Source: [Clostridium] aerotolerans DSM 5434
GTDB lineage: Bacteria > Bacillota > Clostridia > Lachnospirales > Lachnospiraceae
Assembly: GCF_000687555.1 (NCBI RefSeq)
Contig: NZ_JHWJ01000009.1
Coordinates: 1 to 64,000, forward strand
Direction: 5' to 3'
Length of the DNA: 64,000 nt
Shown piece after piece: positions 8,493 to 17,145 of the stretch (positions within the stretch are counted from its first letter, which is position 1; each line of letters begins with the position of its first letter). The translations under genes and the position numbers were made by a program. Under the pieces are notes generated by a model, which was given only the letters and a program-made list of their open reading frames with translations, had not been told where the DNA came from and did no database searches.

Positions 8493-9317
8493 ATGGATTT
8501 GGATTTTAATAATATGGTTCCAGAACTTCATTACTACATTCATAGAAAATGCACGGTCAACTGGAAAATAGAAGCGGGGATCACCCCATTTATTGATATT
8601 ACCTATGTGATCAAGGGCAAGGCAAAGTATACCATAGGCAATCAGGAGTATATCGTTAAGAAGGGAGACCTGCTTTGCATCCCAAAGAAGACGTACCGTG
8701 CCGCGACCAATATTCCAGAGGATTTGATGGAATGTTATGTGGTCAACTTCTTTTTACGTGATTTAAACGGACAGGATGTGTCGCTGCCCTTTCCGGTCAT
8801 CAGCCATATTGGGATTCATCCCCGGCTCATTACCCTTTTTCATGAGATTCATGGAGAGTGGATGCAGCGTGAATTTGGCTATATGCTGAAGGTGAGGTCC
8901 AACATGTGCCTCATCCTTTATCAGGTATCCAATCTGCTGTTGAATGAGAAGCGCATCAGTCAGGAGGATCCCAGAATCAAAAACAGCATCCGGTTTATGA
9001 GCAGCCATTATTCAGAGCCTTCACTGACCATTGACAAGCTGGCAAAGCAGTTTGATCTCCATCCCGTTTATTTTGGCAGCCTCTTTCAACAGTCCACCGG
9101 TATGACCTTTAAACAGTATTTGACCTCACTTCGTCTTAATTACGCGGAAAGTATGTTAAAAAGCGGGGAGTACGGAGTCAGTGAAGTGGCGATTCAGTGC
9201 GGGTTTTCCGATATTTTTTATTTCAGCCGGCTATTTAAGCGTAACAAGGGGATTTCTCCTTCCGAGCTGTTTCCGGAGAAGGGGAAAGGATTACAATTAG
9301 AACAGGGGGAAGAGTGA
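8493..9317 (+). CDS. AraC-family regulator with cupin sensor domain
   Basis: This 274-residue protein has an N-terminal cupin fold (about residues 15-90, including TYVIKGKAKYTIGNQEY and KKGDLLCIPKKTY) that would bind a sugar ligand. The C-terminal pair of helix-turn-helix motifs (about 170-265) includes FDLHPVYFGSLFQQSTGMTF and VAIQCGFSDIFYFSRLFKR. The start ATG follows AAGGAG. It is divergent from the aldouronate operon and most likely activates it when oligosaccharide is present. The downstream kinase-like gene starts three bases after its stop, so the two are co-transcribed. Confidence 0.88.
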   Translation: MDLDFNNMVPELHYYIHRKCTVNWKIEAGITPFIDITYVIKGKAKYTIGNQEYIVKKGDLLCIPKKTYRAATNIPEDLMECYVVNFFLRDLNGQDVSLPFPVISHIGIHPRLITLFHEIHGEWMQREFGYMLKVRSNMCLILYQVSNLLLNEKRISQEDPRIKNSIRFMSSHYSEPSLTIDKLAKQFDLHPVYFGSLFQQSTGMTFKQYLTSLRLNYAESMLKSGEYGVSEVAIQCGFSDIFYFSRLFKRNKGISPSELFPEKGKGLQLEQGEE

Positions 9318-9319
9318 AG

Positions 9320-9853
9320 ATGAAGTATCAGGTAATTCATATCTATGGGGCCTCCGGATCTGGAACCTCCACCTTGGGGGAGGCAATATCCAGGAGATAT
9401 GATTATTTTCATATGGATACGGATGACTATTACTGGCTGCCAACCAATCCCAGTTTCACCGCTAAACGTGATATTGAGGAGCGATTATTCCTGATGAAGC
9501 GTGATATAAAGGCTCATGAAGGCGTTGTCATAACCGGCTCATTGGTTGATTGGGGAGATGAACTCATTCCGTATTTTGATCTGGCAATCCGTGTGGTGAC
9601 AGATCAGAGTGTTCGGCTGGAGCGGATTAAAAAGAGGGAAAAGGAACGATTTGGTTCAAAAATAGAAGCTGGGGGCGATATGTTTGACCAGCACAGGGTA
9701 TTTTTGGATTGGACAGCCCAGTACGATACTGGTGATGTAACCATGCGCAGTAAGGCCATGCATGACAATTGGGAAAAGCAGTTACCATGTAAACGAATTT
9801 CAGTGGATGGTGGAAAACCGGTGGATGAAATCTTGAAATGTGCTTTTGAGTAG
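9320..9853 (+). CDS. P-loop nucleoside/adenylate kinase-like ATPase
   Basis: This 177-residue protein has a Walker A loop GASGSGTST near residue 9, a DTDDYYW segment typical of small-molecule kinases, a central ITGSLVDWGDELIPYFDLAI strand-helix region and a basic lid-like RIKKREKERFG. Its size and motifs fit the adenylate-kinase-like AAA proteins of Firmicutes whose substrates are unknown. I choose the ATG at 9320, nine bases after AGGGGGA; a GTG six bases earlier is too close to that site. It is translationally linked to the AraC gene. The substrate cannot be named. Confidence 0.7.
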   Translation: MKYQVIHIYGASGSGTSTLGEAISRRYDYFHMDTDDYYWLPTNPSFTAKRDIEERLFLMKRDIKAHEGVVITGSLVDWGDELIPYFDLAIRVVTDQSVRLERIKKREKERFGSKIEAGGDMFDQHRVFLDWTAQYDTGDVTMRSKAMHDNWEKQLPCKRISVDGGKPVDEILKCAFE

Positions 9854-9875
9854 TATGTCAGCTGAATTATTATTT

Positions 9876-9920
9876 AAAGTTCCGAACCTGTGACTTGGCG
9901 TCCAGGCCGGAACTTTTTTC
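9876..9920 (+). terminator. Rho-independent terminator
   Basis: AAAGTTCCG and CGGAACTTT form a 9-bp stem, followed by TTTTTTC, just after the kinase-like gene. It ends the araC-kinase transcript. Confidence 0.85.
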
Positions 9921-9948
9921 TAATCTGTACAAAGACAGATATTTGTGA

Positions 9949-9967
9949 TATACTAACTCCTGTTAGT
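9949..9967 (+). promoter_or_regulatory. Promoter -10 with palindromic operator before the iron-binding lipoprotein gene
   Basis: A TATACT -10 box (9949-9954) overlaps a perfect inverted repeat ACTAAC-N4-GTTAGT (9952-9967), with the gene's GGGAGG site about 20 bases downstream. Its position over the -10 and start region suits a repressor. With an iron transporter gene downstream, a metal-responsive repressor of the Fur or DtxR type is the natural candidate (inference). Confidence 0.55.
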
Positions 9968-10000
9968 TAAGACTTACTTAAAACGGGAGGTACTCATATC

Positions 10001-10981
10001 ATGAGTAAATACAAGAGAAAAAGTATATTAGCAGCCGCAGCGTTATCTGCCATACTGCTTACTGCCTGCGGAGCAGCAAATAAAGGAGCAGCCCCGGAAG
10101 CTGGTTCAAAGGTGACAGAACAAACAACTGAGACGACCCCAGATACAAGCAAAGACACCAGAGTCATTAAGATGGAATATGGAGACGTAGAAATACCGGC
10201 AAATCCAAAACGGGTGGTGGTGGCATTCTTCCAGGGAGATTTACTTGCACTTGGGATTCATCCGGTAGGCACCTCCTTTAATGATGACGCAGTATTTGAA
10301 CAGGAGCTGGGAGACGTTACCGTTGTGGATGCCTTTGAATTAAATCCGGAAGCCATTATGGAGCTGGATCCTGATCTTATTATCTGGAACAATACAGATG
10401 ATTATGAGAGACTATCAAAGATTGCCCCAACTCTGGCCAGAAATTACTACGATATGGAAGTAAAGGACCGGGTCGCATTTTTCGGAGAAGTATTTGGAGT
10501 ACCGGAAAAGGCAGAAAAGATTATGTCAGACTTTGAGAAAAAGGCGGAAGAATCAAAGAAGCAGCTTTCTGAAAAGGGGCTGGGGGATAAGAATGTTATT
10601 CTATTAGAAAATCAGACAAAGGGAGTATTAAGAGTCTTTGGTGATGATTATGGACGAGGCGGTGAGATCATCTATAAATACTTAGGCTTAAAAGCACCGG
10701 AGAGAATCCAGAAAGAGGTTATGGATAAAGAAGGCGTGGATTACATAGATATCTCCTATGAGACCCTTAAGGATTATGTGGGAGATTACATTTTTTCTGA
10801 TGAAAGGATAGCTGAGATGAAAGATGTAGAAGTGTGGGAGAGCCTTCCAGCGGTCAAGGAAGGACGACTGGTGCAAAACTCCAGCGGTATGTTCTGGTTC
10901 AGTGATATTACTTCCATGAATGCACAGATGGATTTTGTTATGGATTCTTTACTGAAGACAGTGGATGGGCAGACCCGATAA
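10001..10981 (+). CDS. Iron-siderophore ABC transporter substrate-binding lipoprotein
   Basis: This 326-residue protein has a lipoprotein signal ending in LTAC, a Thr/Ser/Glu linker, then a periplasmic-binding-protein type 2 fold (about residues 60-320). The family opening PANPKRVVVAFFQGDLLALG and the pairing NPEAIMELDPDLIIW identify the FecB/FhuD/FeuA class. It binds ferric-siderophore complexes outside the membrane and passes them to a BtuC/FhuB-type permease. No permease or ATPase gene is nearby, so it must work with components encoded elsewhere. The ATG follows GGGAGG; a palindromic operator lies upstream and a strong terminator downstream. Confidence 0.88.
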   Translation: MSKYKRKSILAAAALSAILLTACGAANKGAAPEAGSKVTEQTTETTPDTSKDTRVIKMEYGDVEIPANPKRVVVAFFQGDLLALGIHPVGTSFNDDAVFEQELGDVTVVDAFELNPEAIMELDPDLIIWNNTDDYERLSKIAPTLARNYYDMEVKDRVAFFGEVFGVPEKAEKIMSDFEKKAEESKKQLSEKGLGDKNVILLENQTKGVLRVFGDDYGRGGEIIYKYLGLKAPERIQKEVMDKEGVDYIDISYETLKDYVGDYIFSDERIAEMKDVEVWESLPAVKEGRLVQNSSGMFWFSDITSMNAQMDFVMDSLLKTVDGQTR

Positions 10982-10997
10982 AGGAAAGCTTTGTTAC

Positions 10998-11045
10998 AAA
11001 GGACTCATGCCGGGCATTTATGTCAGGCACGGGTCCTTTTTTCGT
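10998..11045 (+). terminator. Rho-independent terminator, probably bidirectional
   Basis: AAAGGACTCATGCC pairs with GGCACGGGTCCTTT (two wobble pairs) and is followed by TTTTTTCG. It lies between the convergent iron-binding protein gene and the AraC gene ending at 11050 and could serve both. Confidence 0.8.
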
Positions 11046-11049
11046 TGTT

Positions 11050-13338
11050 TTACTGGGAAAGACCTGGGGTCTTATATTTTCTGTATTCTCCAGGAGTCAT
11101 GGCTACATATTTCTTAAAGAACCGCTGGTAGCTCTGGACGTTATTGTACCCCACCTTTTCCGATATTTCTGTGAGAGTAAGGAAAGAGCCGGTCAGGTAA
11201 TCTTTGCTTTTCTCAATCCGGGTCTGATTTAAATAATCGGTTAAAGTAATTCCTGCCCTGGCACGAAAAATCTTGCTTAGGTAGGAATAGCTGATATTTA
11301 GATAATCAGCAGTGTCTGTGATGTTCATATCCTTCATATAGTGATCACTTAAATATTGTTTTGCCAATTCACAATAGTTGTTTTCTTTGGCATCGTTGCT
11401 TTTATACTGAACAGAGATGTTTCTTAGAAGCACTTTGCTGTCATGGATCATATCAGCCAGAGATTTGTATTCATTCAGAGCGTCCAGTAAACTGGTCTCC
11501 ATGTGGCGGGTGAAATGAAATTCATGGTCCAGCTCCACCAGAATCCGGTTATACACATCCTTTACCTGAGAAACGTTGCGGATTGCCATAAGCTTCTCTT
11601 CTAATTCCAGAAAGAGCCGCTCAATTTCCGGTTCATTCTGAGTGACAATACTTCGGATAAAAGAAGCGTTGATGTTTAAAAGCATACCGTAAAGCTCATC
11701 AGAATCCATGACCTTTTCCGTTTGCCCGCTGGTGATCAGCTCATTGCTCCAGTGGAAGAAACAGGCGTTCTTCACAGCTTCCAGACATTTTGGAAATTCC
11801 TCCAGGATTTCCTCCCCGTGATGTATGGTCTGGCTGAGACCGAAATAGGCGTTCCCATTGGTCAGCTTGATTACCGTATCTGTCAGGACCCTTCTGGTCT
11901 GGTCAAGATTCTCCCCTTCATTTCCCTGATAAAGCAGGACGAAGGTCTCTTCCTCTATCTTCGTTAAAATACCCTTTTGAGAGGACAGGAGATAGCTTCG
12001 CAGCACTTCCTCTAAATTCATCCGAAACAATAGCTCTTCTTCTGATGTCATTTTCCTGTGGGAAACGTCAAACCGAACCAGTAAAAGCTGGCAATGGCAG
12101 AAGCCGTTGTTATCAAACAGATAAGGATGGTCGCTTATGAACTCCTGTTTGTACTTCCGGTTCTCCAAGAAGCTTCTGAATGTAAAGGCTTTGCTTAATT
12201 CGTCAAAACGCTTTAATTTTATCTTCACATTGGAATTATAGGTGTTCATTTCAGTAAAAATCTGTTTCAGCAGCTCTATTTCGTCGGTAACTCTTTCCTG
12301 GCTGGTATATTTGCCCCCTTTTGCAAAATCAGAATACAAAATATGTATGGGGCGGTACAGCCGTCTGGCCATATAGGCGGAAATGATAAGAGAAAACAAC
12401 ATAAGGCCAGCACATACCAGCAGAATATATTTGCCCAGATAAACCGCTTCCGTATAGGAGTCACTAAGTGGGTAGGAGGTAACTGCTAAGGCATTAAAAT
12501 CCACAGGCTTTACAAAATAAATCCGGCTGTTTCTTATGACATAAGAAACCTGAATGTCAGACGATTTAAAAGACTGTAAGACCAGCTCCTTTGAGTCCAT
12601 ATAGCTGCTATTTCCTTCCATCATAGTTCCATCAAGGGCAGTAAGGAAGAATTCTCCCCGGCCGTTTCCTAAGTGATAGGAGTCTAGAATATCATGATAC
12701 AATCCCTTCATGCTGATATTAGCCACCAGATAAAAGTCCGGTTTTCCCTTTAAAACCAGTGAAAGGACCAGGTTGTTCCGCTTGTTGTATAAAAAGCTGT
12801 ATTTATCAAACAGCGATTCATCCTCAAAGACAAGACGGGGAGGCAGCTGTTGTATGGTGCAGGAGGTTTCCTTAATGTCATGAATCCACCCGGTATCATA
12901 AAATTCCGGGAAAAAGTATTGTCCTGTTTTTGAACTGTATATTTTGCCTGTGGTCCTGTCGTAGAAATATACGGAATCAATGAGGTGATACTTTTGTGTC
13001 ATGGCGGATAACCGTTTTGAGATCATGGACAGGTCCGTATTATAGCTGCCGGAATAGGTATAGGTGCTGTACCTCTTTTCGCTGATTTCAGTTGCAAGCT
13101 CCAGCTTTATATTTTTAATTCTCTGATCGATTCCGGAGGCAATCTCATTAAGGGCAATGGATTTTTGCTGATAAAATTTCTTGGTCGCCTGCTGAATCAT
13201 CATGTGGTACCAGAAGAGCCCCAGAATGCTGATGGGGATCAGAATTAAAAGGATATTGGATAGCAGAATTTTTGTAAAATACCTTCGAAAGCCTCTTTTT
13301 TCTCTCCCCTTTAAATTCCAGATTCTAAATCCTTTCAT
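11050..13338 (-). CDS. Membrane-bound AraC-family regulator, YesN-like
   Basis: This 762-residue protein has a membrane segment near residues 22-45, a large extracytoplasmic sensor region, a second membrane segment near 300, a long cytoplasmic linker and a C-terminal AraC DNA-binding domain (motifs ITDTADYLNISYSYLSKIF and ISEKVGYNNVQSYQRFFKKY). I start it at the ATG at 13338, eight bases after GGGGGA; a longer frame from 13377 lacks a site. Such one-component membrane regulators usually sense the sugar handled by the adjacent LplABC-type transporter. It diverges from that transporter at 13570, where a direct-repeat operator is present. Confidence 0.87.
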   Translation of the reverse strand: MKGFRIWNLKGREKRGFRRYFTKILLSNILLILIPISILGLFWYHMMIQQATKKFYQQKSIALNEIASGIDQRIKNIKLELATEISEKRYSTYTYSGSYNTDLSMISKRLSAMTQKYHLIDSVYFYDRTTGKIYSSKTGQYFFPEFYDTGWIHDIKETSCTIQQLPPRLVFEDESLFDKYSFLYNKRNNLVLSLVLKGKPDFYLVANISMKGLYHDILDSYHLGNGRGEFFLTALDGTMMEGNSSYMDSKELVLQSFKSSDIQVSYVIRNSRIYFVKPVDFNALAVTSYPLSDSYTEAVYLGKYILLVCAGLMLFSLIISAYMARRLYRPIHILYSDFAKGGKYTSQERVTDEIELLKQIFTEMNTYNSNVKIKLKRFDELSKAFTFRSFLENRKYKQEFISDHPYLFDNNGFCHCQLLLVRFDVSHRKMTSEEELLFRMNLEEVLRSYLLSSQKGILTKIEEETFVLLYQGNEGENLDQTRRVLTDTVIKLTNGNAYFGLSQTIHHGEEILEEFPKCLEAVKNACFFHWSNELITSGQTEKVMDSDELYGMLLNINASFIRSIVTQNEPEIERLFLELEEKLMAIRNVSQVKDVYNRILVELDHEFHFTRHMETSLLDALNEYKSLADMIHDSKVLLRNISVQYKSNDAKENNYCELAKQYLSDHYMKDMNITDTADYLNISYSYLSKIFRARAGITLTDYLNQTRIEKSKDYLTGSFLTLTEISEKVGYNNVQSYQRFFKKYVAMTPGEYRKYKTPGLSQ

Positions 13339-13455
13339 AAAAGCATCCCCCGTTATAAAAAGTCCAATTGTTACCAATTGTAAAAATAAGCCATCTTTTA
13401 CTATAGCATATGTTTTCCTGAATTTTCAATAAAAAGCAGATTCCTACATGGTTAT

Positions 13456-13490
13456 GATAGATATTCATAGTACAGGATAGTTATTCATAG
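13456..13490. promoter_or_regulatory. Direct-repeat operator for the AraC/YesN-like regulator
   Basis: GATAGATATTCATAG (13456-13470) and GATAGTTATTCATAG (13476-13490) match in 14 of 15 positions and are 20 bases apart, about two helical turns. This is the arrangement bound by AraC-family DNA-binding domains. The second copy would overlap the -35 region of a possible promoter with TACTAT at 13506-13511. Confidence 0.6.
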
Positions 13491-13569
13491 CCCCAAATAG
13501 AATCCTACTATTGTAAATAGGGGGATCACTGGGTAGATTGGAGGAAACGACAGATTACGGAGGGAAGCT

Positions 13570-14523
13570 ATGAAAGGTAAGTTGTTAGTAAGCCGCCGGG
13601 CCGGGTGCCGGTCTGGGGATAAAAGAATCTGGTTTTATTTATGGAGAGACAAATGGCTCTATCTGATGCTGGCACCTGTCATCATCTACTATATTGTATT
13701 TAAGTATGTACCAATGTACGGTCTCATCATAGCCTTTCAGGATTATAATGTGTTTAAGGGGATTGGCGGAAGCAAATGGACGGGACTTCTTAACTTTAAG
13801 CAGGTATTTACAACGGATCTTTTCTGGCTGTCCATCCGCAATACCTTAATTCTTAATCTATCCACACTGGCAGTAAATTTTCCTCTGACCATTGTGGTGG
13901 CACTGATGTTAAATGAAGTACGGTGCAGCGTATTTAAGCGGATTTCCCAATCCTTTCTTTACCTGCCTCATTTTATGTCATGGGTGGTGGTGGCAGGCAT
14001 TGCCACCAATTTATTTGCTCAGACAGACGGAAGCATCAATCATCTCATTAAAACCCTGGGCTTTGCCCCCATTCCATTCTTAAACAGCAAAGGCTGGTGG
14101 ATCTTTACTTATGTGATCTGTAACGTGTGGAAGGAAATCGGCTGGGGAACCATCATCTATCTGGCGGCTATAACAGGCATTGATGAGTCTCTTTATGAGG
14201 CTGCATACATAGACGGCGCAAACCGGATTCAGAGAATCCGTTATATTACCCTTCCCATGATCCGGTCGGTCATCATCGTCATGCTGATTTTATCCATCAG
14301 CAAAATGATGAGCATAGGTCTCGATGCTCCCTTACTCCTTGGAAATACAAAGGTAATCAATGTCTCGGAGGTAATCAGTACCTATATTTACCGGCTGGGA
14401 ATCGTAAAAGCCGAATACAGCTTATCAACGGTCATCGGTCTCTTTCAGTCTGTGGTCAACATCATCATACTGATCCTGGCGGATCGTTTTGCCAAGCTGA
14501 TTGGCGAAGAAGGCATTCTATAG
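13570..14523 (+). CDS. Sugar ABC transporter permease, LplB type
   Basis: This 317-residue integral membrane protein starts with a basic segment, then the family hallmark LMLAPVIIYYIVFKYVPMYG and later IAFQDYNVFKG. The coupling loop SLYEAAYIDGANRIQRIRYI lies near residues 210-230. It matches the LplB/YtcP-type permeases that serve complex oligosaccharides. The ATG follows ACGGAGGG. It is the first gene of a five-gene operon and pairs with the LplC-type permease that follows. Confidence 0.9.
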   Translation: MKGKLLVSRRAGCRSGDKRIWFYLWRDKWLYLMLAPVIIYYIVFKYVPMYGLIIAFQDYNVFKGIGGSKWTGLLNFKQVFTTDLFWLSIRNTLILNLSTLAVNFPLTIVVALMLNEVRCSVFKRISQSFLYLPHFMSWVVVAGIATNLFAQTDGSINHLIKTLGFAPIPFLNSKGWWIFTYVICNVWKEIGWGTIIYLAAITGIDESLYEAAYIDGANRIQRIRYITLPMIRSVIIVMLILSISKMMSIGLDAPLLLGNTKVINVSEVISTYIYRLGIVKAEYSLSTVIGLFQSVVNIIILILADRFAKLIGEEGIL

Positions 14524-14539
14524 AAAGGAGCAGCCTGTC

Positions 14540-15403
14540 ATGAAGAAAAAAATTCCATCCTGGGGAACTGTGATAAACTATATCCTGCTGTCCCTTTTAG
14601 TCATCATATGCTTTTATCCCTTTTTAAATGTGGTTGCTTATTCTCTCAGCAGCAACCGGGCGGTTCTTTCCGGAAGCGTTACATTTTATCCCATAGAAAT
14701 GCAGTTAGATGCCTATAAGGAGATTATACATCGAAGTCAGATCTGGACGTCCATGAGGGTGACCATACTTGTAACCTTATTAGGCACTGGCCTTGGGCTG
14801 ATGCTAACCGTATTTGCGGCTTATGCGTTATCCAAGGATAAATTAAAGGGGCGTAAATGGATCTCTGGAATGATCCTTTTTACCATGTATTTCAGCGGAG
14901 GCATCATTCCTACCTTCCTGGTGGTGAAAAACCTGGGTATGTTCGATCAGCTTACCTCCCTTTACATACCATCAGCGGTCAATGTATTTAACTTCATTGT
15001 AATGAGAACTTTTTTCCGGGAGATTCCAAAAAGCCTGGAGGAGGCAGCCTATCTGGATGGTGCCACGGACGTACAGATCCTTTTGAGAGTGGTCCTTCCC
15101 CTTTCCATGCCGATTATCGCTACCATCGGATTGTTTTACGCCGTTTATTATTGGAACGATTATTTTAACGCCCTGATTTTCATTCAGTCCCCTGAAAAAT
15201 TTACTCTTCAGCTGCGCCTTAGAAGCCTTTTGTTTGAAGGAGAGCTTGGGGCAGCAGGCAATGAAGGCTTAGCCCAGCAGGTCATGGCAGAATCTCTTAA
15301 AATGACCTGTATTGTAGTAGGAACCGTTCCCATACTGGCTGTTTATCCATGGCTTCAGCGGTATTTTGTAAAGGGTGTTATGCTTGGGTCTGTCAAAGGT
15401 TAG
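14540..15403 (+). CDS. Sugar ABC transporter permease, LplC type
   Basis: This 287-residue permease has the typical NYILLSLLVIICFYPFLNVV opening, NRAVLSGSVTFYP, the coupling loop SLEEAAYLDGATDVQILLRV and the C-terminal RYFVKGVMLGSVKG. I choose the ATG at 14540, which follows AAAGGAG; the frame is open from 14501 but that would overlap the previous gene by 23 bases without a ribosome binding site. It forms the transport channel together with the LplB-type subunit. Confidence 0.9.
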   Translation: MKKKIPSWGTVINYILLSLLVIICFYPFLNVVAYSLSSNRAVLSGSVTFYPIEMQLDAYKEIIHRSQIWTSMRVTILVTLLGTGLGLMLTVFAAYALSKDKLKGRKWISGMILFTMYFSGGIIPTFLVVKNLGMFDQLTSLYIPSAVNVFNFIVMRTFFREIPKSLEEAAYLDGATDVQILLRVVLPLSMPIIATIGLFYAVYYWNDYFNALIFIQSPEKFTLQLRLRSLLFEGELGAAGNEGLAQQVMAESLKMTCIVVGTVPILAVYPWLQRYFVKGVMLGSVKG

Positions 15404-15450
15404 CAGATCCGGATTATAAATACACTAATTATATGATTGGAGGAAGGTAT

Positions 15451-17103
15451 ATGAAAAAGGCAAGACGTTTGCTGGCGGGGGCACTGGTCTGTGCAATGGG
15501 AGTGAGCTTATTTGGCTGCAATGCTTCCAGGGAAACAGGGAAAAAGACAGAGGAAACGGGGACGGTCGGGACAGAGACCAAAGAGGAAGGCAGTGAATTT
15601 AAGACCACCTATGGGTCCAGGAAATTTGATGATGTGACCATAACCGTAGAAGTATTTGACCGGAGCAATGCGCCGGAAGGAAGCACAGTCATTGATAACA
15701 AATGGACCAAATACATCAATGAGGAAATGAACAAGGTAGGTATTACCGTAAAATTCGTAGCGGTTCCAAGAGCCGATGAAGTAAATAAAGCCCAGCTTAT
15801 GATGGCGTCAGGCACAGGGCCGGATATCATGATCTGTTATACGTCATCTATTGTGGAAGGATTTTATAAGGATGGGGGAACCTATGACCTTTCTCCATAC
15901 GTGGACGGAATGGATCAGGCGAAGAACCTAAAGGATTACATCGGAAAAGATTGTATGGACCTTGGACGGAATCAGGAGGGAGAGCTTTGGGCCATTCCGG
16001 CAAGACGTTCCACCACGGCCTCCACCAACTTATTTATCCGCAAGGACTGGCTGGATGCTCTGGGACTCAAAGTGCCTACCACAAAAGAAGAGATGTACCA
16101 GGTATTAAAGGAATTCCAGAAATACAAACCAGACGCTTTTGCAGCCAGCTTCTGGGTTTGCACCAAAGCAAGCGATATCCCAGGCGTTATGGCAGCGTCC
16201 TTTTTAAAGAATATCGCAGATGAAAAGGCTTATGCTATCGAGGGCGACTCTGCAACCAGCCTCCTGTATACAGACCCAGGCTTTGGAGAGTATTTCAAAT
16301 GGATGAATGGGTTGTATAACGAGGGACTGATCGATCCGGAATATTATGTGGATACCACGGAAAACGCCTTAAAAGAGGACTTTGTAAACGGAAAGGTGGG
16401 CTGCTTTGAATCCAATGTAAATTACAATGTTGACAGTCTTAGAGGCAGCCTGTTAAAAGTGCTCCAGTCAACAGACCCAAAGGCAGATGTCATCAGCATC
16501 CCACCCTTAAAGAATGAAAATGACGGAGAGATTTATAACAAGAATTACCCCATTAACGGAGCCTACCTTTTCATTCCTCAATCCGCCAAGAATGTAGAAG
16601 CAGCTGTTACCTATCTTGACTGGCTTGCAACCAAGGAAGGCGGCTTTACCCTTTTTCATGGTATTGAGGGAGAACATTTTAAATATGATGATTCAGGGGT
16701 TCCATGCGTCATAGATGCAGGGTATAATACAAAGGACAAAGACTGGACCAGACACGATTTATTCCTCATCGGAAACCAGGGTTATTATAAGACCCCCGAT
16801 GAATTTGCGAAAGCGACCTCCAAGGAGTGTCCCGGATACGAGAATTATGTGCTTGATAATTATAAGAATGCATCCCTTGGAATCGTCAGGCACGATCCTA
16901 CCTTCACAGCTCCAACTTCTACAGAGAAAAACACGGAAATCAGTGTTATCCGGGAAGAGTATTTCGTAAAATTAGTTACCTGTCCTCCTGATAAATTCGA
17001 TGCCACCCTTCAGGAATTTAAGGATAAGTTAAAGAAGGCTGGTTACGACCAGATCATGACTGAGCGGACAGAATATTATGACAAAGCCTTTGCCGGGAAA
17101 TAA
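15451..17103 (+). CDS. Sugar ABC transporter substrate-binding lipoprotein, LplA type
   Basis: This 550-residue protein has a lipoprotein signal (MKKARRLLAGALVCAMG and then LFGC) and the long solute-binding fold of the LplA/YtcQ class, larger than the usual 420-450 residue sugar-binding proteins. Family features include WAIPARRSTTASTNLFIRKD and LATKEGGFTLFHGIEG. I start it at the ATG at 15451 after GGAGG; a longer open frame beginning inside the previous gene would hide the signal peptide. The ligand is unknown, but two oxidoreductases follow in the operon, suggesting a substrate that must be oxidised or epimerised after entry. Confidence 0.9.
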   Translation: MKKARRLLAGALVCAMGVSLFGCNASRETGKKTEETGTVGTETKEEGSEFKTTYGSRKFDDVTITVEVFDRSNAPEGSTVIDNKWTKYINEEMNKVGITVKFVAVPRADEVNKAQLMMASGTGPDIMICYTSSIVEGFYKDGGTYDLSPYVDGMDQAKNLKDYIGKDCMDLGRNQEGELWAIPARRSTTASTNLFIRKDWLDALGLKVPTTKEEMYQVLKEFQKYKPDAFAASFWVCTKASDIPGVMAASFLKNIADEKAYAIEGDSATSLLYTDPGFGEYFKWMNGLYNEGLIDPEYYVDTTENALKEDFVNGKVGCFESNVNYNVDSLRGSLLKVLQSTDPKADVISIPPLKNENDGEIYNKNYPINGAYLFIPQSAKNVEAAVTYLDWLATKEGGFTLFHGIEGEHFKYDDSGVPCVIDAGYNTKDKDWTRHDLFLIGNQGYYKTPDEFAKATSKECPGYENYVLDNYKNASLGIVRHDPTFTAPTSTEKNTEISVIREEYFVKLVTCPPDKFDATLQEFKDKLKKAGYDQIMTERTEYYDKAFAGK

Positions 17104-17145
17104 GCTGGTCCAGACAATCGGGTGAAAGGCGAAAGGAGATACAAC

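Noticed and set aside
11020-11232. Short plus-strand frame after the iron-binding protein gene
   Set aside because: It starts inside a clear terminator hairpin and runs antisense to the end of the AraC gene.
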